This document shows positions 1-12,000 of a stretch of 64,000 nucleotides of DNA, piece after piece. The translations under genes were made by a program, and so were the position numbers. The notes beneath the pieces are model-generated. The model worked only from the letters and a program-made list of their open reading frames with translations, ran no database searches and had not been told where the DNA came from. Numbering within the stretch: position 1 is the first letter of the stretch; each line of letters begins with the position of its first letter. The DNA comes from Pithys albifrons albifrons (taxonomy: Eukaryota; Chordata; Aves; Passeriformes; Thamnophilidae): positions 19,456,001 to 19,520,000 of the forward strand of contig NC_092470.1 in assembly GCF_047495875.1 (NCBI RefSeq), given 5' to 3'.

Positions 1-462
1 CACCACCAGCAATACACACACACTCTTCATGCAGCCACCTTATTCCAGCTCCCCTCGCAGTGGGTGATCCACCTCCTTGCTCTTTACTCTCACAATCACT
101 ATTTTTCTTCAGGACTGGTAAACACCAGCGTGGCCACTTCTAAATGTTGGTATGAGCATAGACAGCCAGGCACATCCAGGCTCAGCAGCCTGTGCTGCAT
201 TAAGCATTTTGGAGCAGCAGTTTTCTACAAGACTGAGGACAGCACCTCACTGGGGACACTCAGAGACTCCGCGCTCCCAGAACGGCTCATTAGGCTGAAA
301 TCAAAAATAAGCTGTGTCTAAAGGAGGCTTCTGTTCACCCAGACTTGGAGAACACTCTCAGAAATTACCATGAGAAGACAGCAGTGTAACACAGGCAAGG
401 CTGGGAAGAAACATCTCTGGAGGGTTTATGCAAACTATGAAAGATTTGCTTCCATTCCTGAA

Positions 463-752
463 GTGGTCTCTTCTCCCAGGCACTCGGCAATAGGACAAGG
501 GGGCACGATGGGCTCAAGCTCTGCCAGGGGAAATTGAAGTTGGAGAGCAGAAAAAAATTCTTTGCAGAGAGAGTGCTCAGGCGTTGGAATGGGCTGCCCA
601 GAGAGGAGGTGGATTCCCCATCCCTGGAGGTTTTTCAGCTGAGCTTGGCCGTGGCACTGAGTGCCATGATCTGGTAAAGGGACTGGAGTTGGGCCAAGGG
701 TTGGACTTGATGATCTCAGAGGGCTTTTCCAACCCAATTCTATGATTCTATG
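463..752 (+). mobile_element. CR1 LINE 3' fragment (copy 1)
   Basis: A 5'-truncated copy of the avian CR1 3' end. It starts in the segment reading TCTCTTCTCCCAGGCACT and ends with the diagnostic CTTTTCCAACCC then TTCTATGATTCTATGA. It is nearly identical by eye to the copies near 4,143, 13,521 and 37,588, so all four belong to one subfamily. No reverse-transcriptase coding sequence remains. Confidence 0.93.
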
Positions 753-3700
753 AAGTAGAAAAATCTGGGGGATTAGATGATCAGAATTGTATTTTTGGGA
801 TCACAAAGTTCCAGGCTCTGTTCATAACCCAAAGCACAAGATGACAGCTTTGAGATCACACAGAGCCATCAGCACTGGGAGTTCATTATTGCCCCAGCTC
901 AGAGAGCAACCCCAGCCCCGGGGCAGGTTCCTCCAACCCCACAGCACCTGGACCAGCACCAGTTACTCTCTTGTAACTGGGAGCATTTCCACACAAGACT
1001 ACAAGGAGAGCAGGCAGCAGTAGAACTACCACGATTCTCTCCAATAACCTGATCTGGAATATCAAGTTTCCAAGAGTGTCAGAAATTATAAATCAGGGAT
1101 CACCTGCAGACCTCAATCCCAGCTGCAAAAAGTCAAGGAATTGAGCAGCATTAACACATGAATCATTTCCCTGTGGGCACTTCAAAAGAACTTCTTTCCC
1201 AGTCAACTCTCTGGAAAGCCAACGAGGAGAGCTAAATGAAAGAAAAATGAAAATATTTTCATGCATCAGAAGTGATACAGCCAGACCTGCTGCCAGTGCA
1301 CTTACAGCTCTATTTTGTATTACTTGCAGCTTGCAGAATGTATTTACTACTTTGCTGTCCTCCACCTATCAAAGTAAAAGACCTACTTGCTCAAAAAACA
1401 AGGTGCAAACGACCTACATACATTATTACCCCCAAACCGTGAGAACTTCCCATAGTATTTTTACTTTTAGTAAGACATTGCCTGTCTTTTTCTTCACATT
1501 TCCTACCACAGTTACACAAATAACAACAGAGAAAGCTGCTACAAACAGGGCTAAAGTGATCAGTTGCATAAATTTTTAGACCCTATTGCACACACCTGCC
1601 CTCAGTGATATTTGACAACACAATAATTAACAAGGAGCCCCAAACCCCCAGGAAGGTCCCTTTGATGCTGCATCAGTTTTTATTTAAAAAGAAAAAAAAA
1701 CAACAACACAGAAACACAAGAAAAAAAAATCCAAGATTTCTCTGTCCCTGCATCACTGGACTGGAATTGCTACCAAGTGTTTTGCAGGGCCATTCACCAT
1801 TATCTGTACCGAGTCATGGTTAACAACCTCTGGTCCAAACAGCTGAGGAGACAACCAAGAGAGCTCAGAAAACCTGGCAACAAAGGGTCTCTGAGAGGTG
1901 CCCAGGAAACAGAAAAGTGCTGGATAAAAGGGACAAAACACAAGACCATGAATTTGGGAGAAGAAAACAGGAATGTAGCCAAGGTCTGAGAGGCAGGCAG
2001 ATTTGTTCAGCAGTGCCTAGGAAGGAAAATAAACTGGGCTTCAATTCAGAGGCTAATCTAGATTCACTGGGATGGCTACAGTCAGACAGCAGGAACTGGT
2101 AATCTACAGTACCATGAGATTCATGGCAGAGACAACTCTTAACAGGGCCAGTTTTAGAATTCCCACTTTCCTTTCTAGATTACAGTATTTATGGCCAAAA
2201 GGCACAACCAAAGAACAGAAAGGGTTTCTGAAATACAACTGTGTTTATAGGGAGGGATGCAGAAAACAAATTGCAGTGAATGAGGGGGAAGAAAGCCAAG
2301 ACAGGCACTATAAAATCTAAATATTCCTTCATCCAAAGCACAGTTTAGGAGGGTGGTTAGTCCATGATTTTTGTACAACTACTTATTGTACAACAACTTT
2401 TTAAAAGGAGAAGTCCCTCAAACAGAATGTTCTATTTTTCTTGGCACAACAGATAAAGGCAAATGAAAGCAGCAAATCTTCCAATATTGAGCTTCAAACC
2501 CAAAGTCTGTCACTGGAAATGCCAAAGTGCATCAACCAAGAGTGACAGAAGTGACCTGCTTTCACCCAGCCACGTTTGGACTCACATGTCAACCTCAGTT
2601 TTGGTTTGAAACTATTCTCTACCCAAATTCAATTCTCAATTTAGGGTGTGATGGAAGGAAAGACAGGTCGGAGCTGTTTTCAATGCATTTTAATTGTGAC
2701 TTAGAACATTTTATATTATTTTTTCCCCTTTGGCCAGCAAAAATGTCCTGTATGATGAAAAACTGGACAACTGGATGATGACAACGACAGACAGAGTGCC
2801 TGACATGCAACCCCTGCACCTGCAGGGCTGTAGCTGCTCTCAGATCATCACACCCCACTGGAAAGGTTTAATGCAGGGACAACACTCACTAATACCTCTC
2901 TCATCTACTAAACCTCTTCACCCAGTAATCAAAATGTTCATCTGCTCCACAGAAAAATAAGTGTGAAAGGACCAGCTCAGCCACAAATGTATGGATTAAC
3001 TCCCAGGTATGGCTGGGACAGTTTCTTTGCCAGCAAATACAAAGCATCATTGGGGTCTCCTCCCCAAAATCCCAGTATTGGCTCAAGAGCAATGATGTGC
3101 CCAGGTAATACTGCTGATCCTGATCTTGGAGGGCTGGGAATTCTGAGAGCAATTCCTTAAACCCACAAGCTGCTTCTGAAGCTCCAGACAAAACGAAAAC
3201 TCAAGAGTCCAGCCCACAAAGCCCTTGGCCGTGTTTGGATAAAGTTTGCACACCAAGTATGGGGTTTCTCCCGGGAGTTTTTCATGTATGTACACACACC
3301 CCACACTGCTGCCTGTTCACTGTTATTTCAGATGGCTGAACTGAAATGATTAGTATTAATGATTTTTAATGACCCAAATTAAAAATAAAGTCAAAATTTT
3401 CAGTAAATATTAAAAAGGGATGACATAATTGGCTTACTTCTACCACTCCTCCTGTTTTTAGACCATAGTTCCTCCTTTCACTCTCCCCTGTTATTATTTA
3501 CTTCACTCTATTTCAAGCTGTACAGAACCAATATCTAATGCATCTATTAGATACATATATATTAGATATATGTAATCTATCCAATATCTGTATTTTTACC
3601 CCAGAAAAGGTAAACCCACATAATTTAATAGTGGGCCAGCCAACATTTACCAAAGTTTTCCATTTCCACTTCTCAGTTTCCTCCTGGTCCTGTTTCTGAG

Positions 3701-4142
3701 CTCTTTAGGGAACTACCAGTGACCAGTTCTGCATCACAGCCCCTGCTGAAATGAGAGCCACAGCTCAGAGCTCTCAGCATCACTGCCCCACACAGCCCTC
3801 CCTGCAGGGTTTGATTGTCACTCTGGGGGCTGTGGGGGCACTTTGTAGGCACAGATGAATCAGCATTCCCAGAGCAGTCCCAGACCAAACTGCCAGACCA
3901 GGCACAAACAAAACTTGAACGGAGGGACAGCAGAAAATACCCAAGGATTATTATGCAATAGAGCCAAGAACCTCATTCACTTCAAGTATTTGGTCAGTGG
4001 CACTGCTACAAACAGCTGATTTTAAACAACAGTTGGACAGTGATGATGCATTTATAAACAGTGATGTTTATATATACATTCATCCCCTGCCTGTTGGTTA
4101 TCCTCAACTAAAGCAAGGCATAACTGGCTTCAGCTTCCAGAG

Positions 4143-4582
4143 GACTTGAACTGGAGCACAAGTGCTGTGGGGAGAGGCTGAGGGAGCTGGGGGTGTTTAG
4201 CCTGGAGAAGAGGAGGCTCAGAGGTGACCTCAGCACTGTCTGGAACTGCCTGAAGGGAAGTTCTGGCCAGGTGGGGGTTGGTCTCTTCTCCCAGGCACTC
4301 AGCAATAGGACAAGGGGGCACGATGGGCTCAAGCTCTGCCAGGGGAAATTGAAGTTGGAGAGCAGAAAGAAATTCTTTGCAGAGAGAGTGCTCAGGCATT
4401 GGAATGGGCTGCCCAGAGAGGGGGTGGATTCCCCATCCCTGGAGGTTTTTCAGCTGAGATTGGCCGTGGCACTGAGTGCCATGATCTGGTACAGGGACTG
4501 GAGTTGGACCAAGGGTTGGACTTGATGATCTTGGAGGTCTTTTCCAACCCAGTCCATTCCATGATTCTGTGATTCTATGGAT
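4143..4582 (+). mobile_element. CR1 LINE 3' fragment (copy 2, longest of its subfamily here)
   Basis: This copy extends further 5' than the others, including the GGAGAGGCTGAGGGAGCTGG and TTTAGCCTGGAGAAGAGG segments typical of the region upstream of the CR1 3' UTR. It ends in TGATTCTGTGATTCTATGG. It is followed within about 30 bases by an inverted repeat and then by a second copy of the CR1 terminal segment. The left boundary is approximate. Confidence 0.93.
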
Positions 4583-4609
4583 GTGGCACTGAGTGAGAAT
4601 CCACCATGT

Positions 4610-4688
4610 CTTGATCCAACCCCACTGTGATCACCAGCCCAGGGCACAGAGTGCCCTGGGCTGGTGATCACAGTGGGGTTGGATCAAG
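4610..4688. repeat. Perfect inverted repeat, 38-bp arms, 3-base loop
   Basis: Arm 4,610-4,647 is the exact reverse complement of arm 4,651-4,688, separated by AGA. I checked this base by base. The match ends at the next outward pair (T at 4,609 against G at 4,689). The distal end of the right arm runs into a second CR1 terminal segment (GGATCAAGGGTTGGACT), so the palindrome joins two CR1-derived pieces. Confidence 0.95.
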
Positions 4689-4747
4689 GGTTGGACTCGA
4701 TGATCTCAGAGCTCTTTTCCAACCCAATCCATTCTATGATTCTGTGG
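4676..4747 (+). mobile_element. Second CR1 terminal segment next to the inverted repeat
   Basis: The bases reading AAGGGTTGGACTCGATGATC, followed by CTTTTCCAACCCAATCC and TTCTATGATTCTGTGG, repeat the last about 70 bases of the CR1 3' end. They lie about 100 bases after the end of copy 2, so the tail is present twice in the same orientation with the hairpin between. Confidence 0.85.
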
Positions 4748-7494
4748 ATTTGCTGCTTTTAGTAGGGCAAAAAAATTACACCATGACTTGTGCCCACAGT
4801 AGAAAGTATTACTCACATATTGATATATCAGGGAAGGGACTCAGGGCCTTTTCTGTGCTCTTGCCTTGGCCCACCAGTGAAGCCACAGCAAAGGATGAGG
4901 GGCAGGCAGGCTCAGCCCTCCAAACCAACCTGCACCCTGGTGTGAGGGCAAGCTCAGCCTCAACTTTCTAAGTTTTTACAGACACGATTTTGGAGCAGGA
5001 TTGCAAAGTGGGGAGGGAACATACTCACTGGGGGGTCATTCTGATTAGTTGGTTTTTTTTCCAAGAGTCATCATAACAAAAATTTGGAGATTCAATACAT
5101 CCCAGAGAAGCCAGATTAAAATATTGTTAACAAATAAGAGAAACATATGGGATATACACCAAGCCACATAAATTGCATCATATAAATTAGTTTGGTGTCT
5201 TAGTTATGGTTCTTTTAGTATTATTCAGTATTAGAATTCTTTCCAGGAAGCTTCAGAACAAATGCCTTAATTATACAGGTACACGAGTATCACAACCCTC
5301 TGCCAGACAGCAACATACTTGGAAATCACCAGTACCCCAAACATTGTGTTTGAACAAGGTTACAAGGTTATATTGACTTTTTATTTTTAATCCAACAGAA
5401 ACTGGGCAACATTCAGCCTCCAACTTTTCGGTTGTGCCAAGACTGTATTTAAAAACTGACTTCAATGCTGAGTAAAGGACAACAAATAGAAAGAAGATTT
5501 TCTGCAAGTCTTCATTTTGAGAGAGAAATGAAGATTGAGAAGGGTTTTGACTAAGTACCTGTTGTACTACTCCCATTCCACAACCTGCCTGTGTTTGACC
5601 ACAAAGCACAACTGTTCCTGCAGCCACTGTTACAAAAAGCATTTCAGCCAACTATGACTTGCAGAACTAACAGCAACTCAGCTGCTGGGAAACATGATGG
5701 AAATCAAAGGGGATGTTGCATATTTAAGTGACACTGCAGATTTCTTTTTCCCGTTTTCAAACCTCAAGGTTAACAAACCCATTATCACTCAGCTTGGTCT
5801 AGGAATCATCTTCCCCTCTGAGGAGTCACATGGAGATGGTTTTCTCCAACTATCACACACCACAGCAGGAATTAACCTAGAAATTAGTAAACCCTTCAGT
5901 ATAAAATCCTGTAGATTAAAAACTGCCAGACTGGCTTCTGGCAGTGGTGATGTCCATAATTCTTTTTTTCAGAGTCACAGAGCACAGTTGTAGGAGCTAC
6001 AACCTCCCTCACTCCAGAGAACAGCTGGCACTACTCCCCACCTTGCTGCTTTCCCTTTCAAGCACATATTTTAAATAGAAACAGGTTATTTACGTTGCTC
6101 CTAAAGCCCGACCTGCATCAGCTCCACTCACCTGAGCCCTACACTGTGTGCCAGGCTGTGTCAATATTTGTGCTTTTACTAACTAATAATTAACTCTGGC
6201 TTTATTAACTAGATAATTGCTAATATTGCCATTAACATATATAGTAATTCCATTAAGCACCATACAGGTGTTATATCCTATGCAACAAGCTGCTTACCAG
6301 AGAGACAGACCTACAATCACATGGTCACAAAAAATAAGAAAACTCACACACTGAAAATCCCCAATACTGGGAAAACATTTCTAAGTAATCCCACGTTTCA
6401 AAAAATGGTCCTTGTGCCTTTTGCTTTACTACTTGCATAATCAGATCTTACCTTTTGTGATACTTTCTAATAAATTCACTACTCAGAAGAGCCTGTTCCA
6501 AAGTGGCAGAAGCCACTCACACTTGAGGAAAGGACTCAACCAGCTGGATCTCAGTGTTTCTAGAAGTAAAACGTGCACACCACAGAAGCTCTCAAGGCTG
6601 TAGGGAAGCTTAACCTTTTTCGTTCTGTCTTTAGGGTTCTGTGTGATTTTCCCCTTCCCCAAAAGCAAATCACAAACTCTAATGCTCCATTTTTGATAAT
6701 TAAACAGTTCCAATGCCAAGTCACAATTAACCCTAAAAATGCAGCTCCATTTACCAGAGGTGCATTTCTGCTTTAATGCTCAGTTTAAGTGAGCTCCTCA
6801 TTACTCTAAAAGCAACATGGAAGCTTCACCAACACCTAAATATATACAATTTTTAACGAGAGGAGCATGATACCCTCACAAAGTAAGACTTGTATGCTAG
6901 ACACACAAACCAGAAATAATCCATTTACTCCCCTCGACCTTCCTTGGCCAGACTTACTCAATTAGTTTCCCTAAACCACCAGATACTTGCCAAGATTAAA
7001 TATTTGTGTTTAATCATTCAGAAAGTGAAAGATTATGTACTGTAATGTAACACTTTTTACGGAAACCTCCACTTGAGCAACAGTTCCAGAAAAAAATGTG
7101 AAATGAAGTAAAAAGCTGCCCGGAACACCACACTTCCACTCAGTTAATTCAAAAACAAGAAGTTTCAGAACTAGGCACCAAGTCAAGACCTCATTTTTAG
7201 CAAAGGAGAAGCGGCAGCTCGTTTGAAATAAGTCCAGAATAACAACCATGGCCGGGAAGTTATTAAATATCACCAGCAACTTGCGCTACACGCAGACTTC
7301 ATGACGGAGCGACGAGAAAAATGTCAGCGCTAATTTTCAGCAGCGCGTCGCATGAACCAGGTACAGGGTAAGACGAAGGGAAGGCCGGGACAGACACACG
7401 GACAGGGGCTGAGCCCCGAGGGGCAATCCCGGCGGCGGGGGCGGCTGCTGCGGGCACGGACCGAGGGGCGAGCGGGGCGAGCACAGCACAGGGG

Positions 7495-7870
7495 GGTTTG
7501 GGGAGCAGGCACAGGGGGGCGCCGGGGGTGAGCAGGGAAGGGGACACGGGGGACGAGCACACAGAGAAGGGTTTGGGGAGCAGGCACAGGGGGGCGAGCA
7601 CGGGGGGACGCGGGGGGAGAGAACCGAAGGGTGCGGGGTCCGAGCAGAGAGGGGCGCGGAGGGCGAGCACACACGGATGTGTTTGGGGAGCAGGCACAGG
7701 GGGACGCGGGGGACGAGCACAGGTGGACGCGGGGGACGAGCAGAGAGGGGTTTGGGGAGCAGGCACAGGGGGGACGAGCACAGGGGGACGCGGGGGGAGA
7801 GCACACATGGATGGGTCTGGGGAGCAAGAACACGCCGGGATTTGGGGGACACGCAGGCACATGGATTTAG
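7495..7870. repeat. G-rich minisatellite
   Basis: Irregular tandem units built from GTTTGGGGAGCAGGCACAGG, runs of GGGGG, GACGCGGGGG and GACGAGCACA. Many G-runs are close enough together on the plus strand to allow G-quadruplexes. The array lies just downstream (on the minus strand) of the candidate minus-strand first exon. The long open frames here come from the repeat and GC richness and do not look like a protein. Confidence 0.85.
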
Positions 7871-7873
7871 GGA

Positions 7874-7927
7874 ACACACACACGCACACAGACAGACAGA
7901 CACATGCAGACAGACACACTCACGCAC
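7874..7927. repeat. Mixed CA / GACA microsatellite
   Basis: Runs of ACACACACAC, CACACAGACAGACAGACACA and GCAGACAGACACACTCACGC directly follow the G-rich minisatellite. This is simple-sequence DNA with no coding potential. Confidence 0.85.
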
Positions 7928-8049
7928 AGCCGCCTCCCGGCGCGGAGCCCGCGCAACATGGACGGCCGCGGGGAGCGCTCGGCCGCGCCACGCAGGGAGC
8001 CCCTCGGGCCCGGCGGGAGCCTCGGCCCGGCACGCACAAGGAGAAAGGA

Positions 8050-8480
8050 GAAAGTTTTCCCCCTCCCACCGCGGCCCAGCGGGAAGTTCCCGCCGCCCCG
8101 GCCTGCGCTGCGGACAGCCCCGCGCCTCCCGCGCCTCCTCCGCCTCACAGAACCCCCGCCCGCGATCCGCCGGCCCCGCCGCCCTCACCTCAGCGAGGCC
8201 CGCGCTGTGCGGGGCTCGGCGCGGGGGCAGCCGCTCGGTGCCCGCACCCTGCCCGCACCGCACCGCAGCGCGCCCGGCCCGGCCCCGCCGCTCCCGCGTG
8301 TGGGCGGCTCAGGCGGGATCCCCCCTCCCCTCCGCCGCCATCTTGGCTGGCACGGGGCGGGCCCGGCGGGCGGGACTGGGGCCGGCGCCGGCCGGGAGGG
8401 GGAGGCGGCCGTGCCCCGCCAACCGCGCCTGCCTCCGCCTTCTGGGGGCTCCCGGGTGCTCCTGCTGCCTCCCGGCGTCC
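8050..8480 (-). promoter_or_regulatory. CpG-island promoter of a leftward gene (probably DENND4A)
   Basis: Very high CpG density with GC-box-like GGGCGGG strings. A YY1-type element, AAGATGGCGGC read on the minus strand, sits at 8,344-8,334. This motif typically lies just downstream of the start site in the sense direction, which points to minus-strand transcription beginning near 8,350-8,400. Assignment to DENND4A rests only on conserved gene order, in which DENND4A lies upstream of and divergent from RAB11A. No TATA box is evident. Confidence 0.55.
8189..8350 (-). other. Candidate noncoding first exon (DENND4A 5' UTR?)
   Basis: On the minus strand the exon would run from near the YY1 motif to CGCTGAG|GTGAGGG, a strong donor with its last exon base at 8,189. 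The ATG inside the YY1 motif opens a frame that stops after ten codons, so the exon looks untranslated. That agrees with a 5' UTR exon before a long intron. The 5' boundary is a guess from the motif. The gene name is inferred from synteny alone, so no symbol is given. Confidence 0.5.
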
Positions 8481-8537
8481 CCTCAGGGCTCCCGCCGCCT
8501 CCCAGGAGCCCCCCTCGCCTCGCAACTCCCGCCCAGA

Positions 8538-9020
8538 CCCTCACGGAGCGCGGCCCCTCCATCCCTCCTGCCCCTCACGGAGCGCGGTCCTTCCATCCCG
8601 CCCGGCCCCTCCATCCCGCTCGCGCCTTACGGAGCGCGGCGCCTCCATTCCGCCCGGCCTCTCATGAATCGGGGCCCCTCTATCCCTCCTGCCCCTCACG
8701 GAGCGCGGCGCCTCCATCCCGCCCGGCCTCTCATGAATCGGGGCCCCTCTATCCCTCCTGCCCCTCACGGAGCGCGGCCCCTCCATCCCTCCTGCCCCTC
8801 ACGGAGTGCGGTCCTTCCATCCCGCCCGGCCCCTCCATCCCGCTCGCCCCTTACGGAGCGCGGCGCCTCCATCCCGCCCGGCCTCTCATGAATCGGGGCC
8901 CCTCTATCCCTCCTGCCCCTCACGGAGCGCGGCCCCTCCATCCGCCCGGCCCCTCACGAATCGGGGCCCCTCCATCCCTCCTTCCCCTCACGGAGCGCGG
9001 CCCCTCCATCCCAGCCGTGA
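8538..9020. repeat. GC-rich minisatellite beside the CpG-island promoter
   Basis: Tandem units of roughly 34 and 70 bases combine CCCCTCACGGAGCGCGG, CCCCTCCATCCCTCCTG and GGCCTCTCATGAATCGGGG. The order of sub-units varies between copies. It lies immediately upstream of the presumed minus-strand start site, so it is part of the promoter neighbourhood. The long plus-strand open frames across it, rich in Pro, Ser and Arg, are produced by the repeat. Confidence 0.88.
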
Positions 9021-12000
9021 GGGGCGAGCGGGATGGCCGCGGTGGGAGCGCCCGAAACCAACGCACCGCCCATGCCTCCCTCTACCTCAGCCCTGCGGTG
9101 CCAACAGCACCTCTGATTTAAGCAGAGATCAGTCCCCGGCCCACACAGGCCGGGGTTTGGCTCACCTGCGGCGCCCAGACCCGGAGGAGGTGCCGGCTGT
9201 CTGCAAAACACGGGGTGAGAAAACCGAGGGATTTTCTGCAGGGTTGATGTAACCCGCAGCAGGCTGTTGCATCAAAGACTAGAAAAAGAACCCGAGACAA
9301 AAATAATCTTTTAAGAGCACGCAGCTAAGATTAGTGCAGCATGTCAGGGTGTTGCTGAGCGCAACAGAACGGGCCCTGCTGCCTGTACCAACACAGGAAT
9401 AAATACTGCTTTTCTGGCATCTGCACCCCCGGGTTTACAAATTTTATACCGAAGTGATGTTTAGGGTTAGGCTCCGAACCATGCAATTTTGGCTTTAAAT
9501 TCAGGCTTCTGAATGTTTGGCTTCAGGATTTAGATATGGCTCATTATAAAGACACAAAATCCATGTGAAGTTCTGAATTTGGACTGTAAAAATGTTCAAA
9601 CTTACAATATTGGTTTGCCTCATCCCTCTGGAAAATGTGGCCAAGTTGGAGAATATAAAAGCAAAGATGTGTAAAATAAGCCTTTTTTTTTTTTTTGTCT
9701 TTTTTTTTCCATGTGCTTGTGTTAATTGGATTGTTCATGGCAGAAATGCTGCTCCTCCTGCCCCTCAGGTAGGACATGCCATGGCTGACACCAACTAGTC
9801 TCTACCAGACAGCAGCACCAAATTATTTAATGTGCTGGTAGAATTTTTCCAAATCAGTTTCTGCTATATTTTAATCTTGGAGATGCTTTTGAAATAAATA
9901 GCCATGGTGAAGTCCATCTTCTGGCTGTGATAGTAATTCTGATATGCAAAGTACTCTGTTCTCTCTGCTCGTGCTCATTTTTCACGTAGGCATAATTTTT
10001 AGGTTTCATTGCCAACATCCAAGATTAATGGATCTGTTCCTACTTTTAAGAGTATTGTTGCAGCTGCTCTTGCACTGAGGCAAAATCCCTGCACAATTGT
10101 ATGAACAGTTCACTTTGCAGGGTTTGAGTTTATCACCATTACATTATTCTTGACTATTCCTAATGGAACCTTCATTTTAGAGAAACAAAATTCTTCAATA
10201 CTCTGTGACAGTTTTCATACTTTTCGGCTCATTTAATAAGTAAAATTTGATGTAGGTGTCTTTGATTTGCTGTTCATTTATTTCCCTCCATAATTTCTGC
10301 CCTTCTAGGATTATCTGCATTTAATCACACGTTGTGTCAATGTCAACAAATTGTGGTCAGGGACGGGGATTTCTCTGTGCAAGGCTGATACAAACACCAA
10401 AGGAGTTTCTGCCCAGTGCTGCCATCACAGCCAACAGTGCTTGTCTCTGTCCTGTCTTTCTTGTTCTTACATCTCCCCCTCCTTCCCACCCGATTCCATC
10501 AACCTTCTCTCCGTGACCCACCTGCTGCTCACGCTCTGGCTGTCCCACACTGTCATCCCCACCAGCACATTTAATTGCAGTGTTCCATTTCATTATTAGC
10601 TTGTCACCACCTTCATCAAGTCACCTTTCCTAACAAACCATGGCAGAGCTTCCCTGCGTAGCTTGTCAGCAATTTTCCACATTAGGGCTCGTCTGAAGCC
10701 ACGTGCAGAGGGGTCTGTGGGGAATCATGGCTATAGTGCTGTATTTATTTGTGAATAAAGAGCAGCACAGTGAATGGTGCCACTGTACAGGCAGAGACAT
10801 TACTGTGTGCCCAGCTCCTGCCAGGCTCCTTGCACAGAGATGTGTCTGTGTGTCAGTCAAACAAAGCCTTTCCCTTCCCGGGGATTTTTGGGATCTCTGG
10901 GCAGTGATCTCTACACACACATGGAGACTGACCCCAAGATCCTAAGTCAGCAGAATCCTTGCTGTTAACTCCAGTTAGTGTTGGATCAGATTCTCGTTGT
11001 GCATAGTGAGTTAATTAAACAAGTTAACAGCTGCATGCAGTGCAGGTGGGCTGGCACTGAGCGTTCCTGGGGGATTTGCTGCCTCTGGAGAGCCGGGTGG
11101 AGCCCTGGCAGCCAGATTAGCCTCTCCCGGAGTGCAGCCAGCCAGACACGCAGGCTTTCTATGCACTCACCACCACAGAACCATTTGTTTCCGTGTTACA
11201 ACCCCAAATTTCTAGCTTGTGGCACTCAAGTAATTTTCGAAGTATGGTTTAGCTTATTTTAAGTGTGTTTTACACATGGGTAGACTCCAGCAAGGCAGAC
11301 AAGTGGCAGATGGTCAGTGACAGAGCCAGGAATAGAATGGAGAACTTCCTTGTCCCAGGACAGGGTTTTAAATGACTTTGTCCCAGGATTGTGAGATTTG
11401 ATGAATTTATAATTCATGAGGCTTCAGCAGTGCCTGTAAAAAAAAAAGGCAGCTATTACCATTCCCAGTTTTTCCTGGCAGAGGCTGCTTCTGTAGGCAA
11501 AGCGATTTCAGTTTCTTAAGTGTGCAATTTGGGGCTTAATCTGTTCACTTTCTCACCAGTTTTATTCCTTTTGAACTCACTTGGCTGTGCTCTGTGCACT
11601 GCTCATTTACATCCTGGGGAGAAGGATGAGGCTCCAAGAGAACCCAACAGAACATCTTTCGAATAGACCTATCTGTAACCTTGGTAAAAACAACCATAAA
11701 GATAATGATAATGGATCATTATAAACCCTATAACTGGCAAAACGAGGCTCTGCATTTCAGAGAATGAATTGCCTTACCCTGTCCAGTAACCCACTTTATG
11801 GTGCAGTAATGGATCTGCATCCGGAGGGTTATGCACTGAGATGGAGCCTTTGGCAAGATGGGATCACACTGGAAATGAAGCAACATCTTCATGGGGTTTT
11901 ATATATGCATATTTGAAAACCTGGAACTTATCCCTTTTGACAGAAAGAGCCAGTCCCTGCATGGAATGATTAAATTCTAGGACAGATTATGAAATAATAA

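Larger units (their letters stand above)
1..8188 (-). other. Intronic-looking DNA left of a minus-strand CpG-island exon
   Basis: Mostly AT-rich, non-coding DNA. Reading frames are short and show no domain or motif that I recognise. If the minus-strand exon ending at 8,189 is the first exon of DENND4A, this stretch is its first intron. I looked for the start of the DENND4A protein on the minus strand and did not find it. CR1 copies, an inverted repeat and a G-rich minisatellite inside it are listed separately; the remainder holds A-rich runs (about 1,683-1,735) and nothing else I can support. Confidence 0.45.

Noticed and set aside
5271..5651. A 126-codon minus-strand frame as a possible exon of the leftward gene
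   Set aside because: It does not match the start of DENND4A as I know it and no convincing splice sites bound it.
7337..9252. Long open frames (300-400 codons) on both strands across the CpG island
   Set aside because: They overlap in several frames on both strands, are dominated by Pro, Arg, Gly and Ser, follow the period of the minisatellites, and have no domain or splice support.
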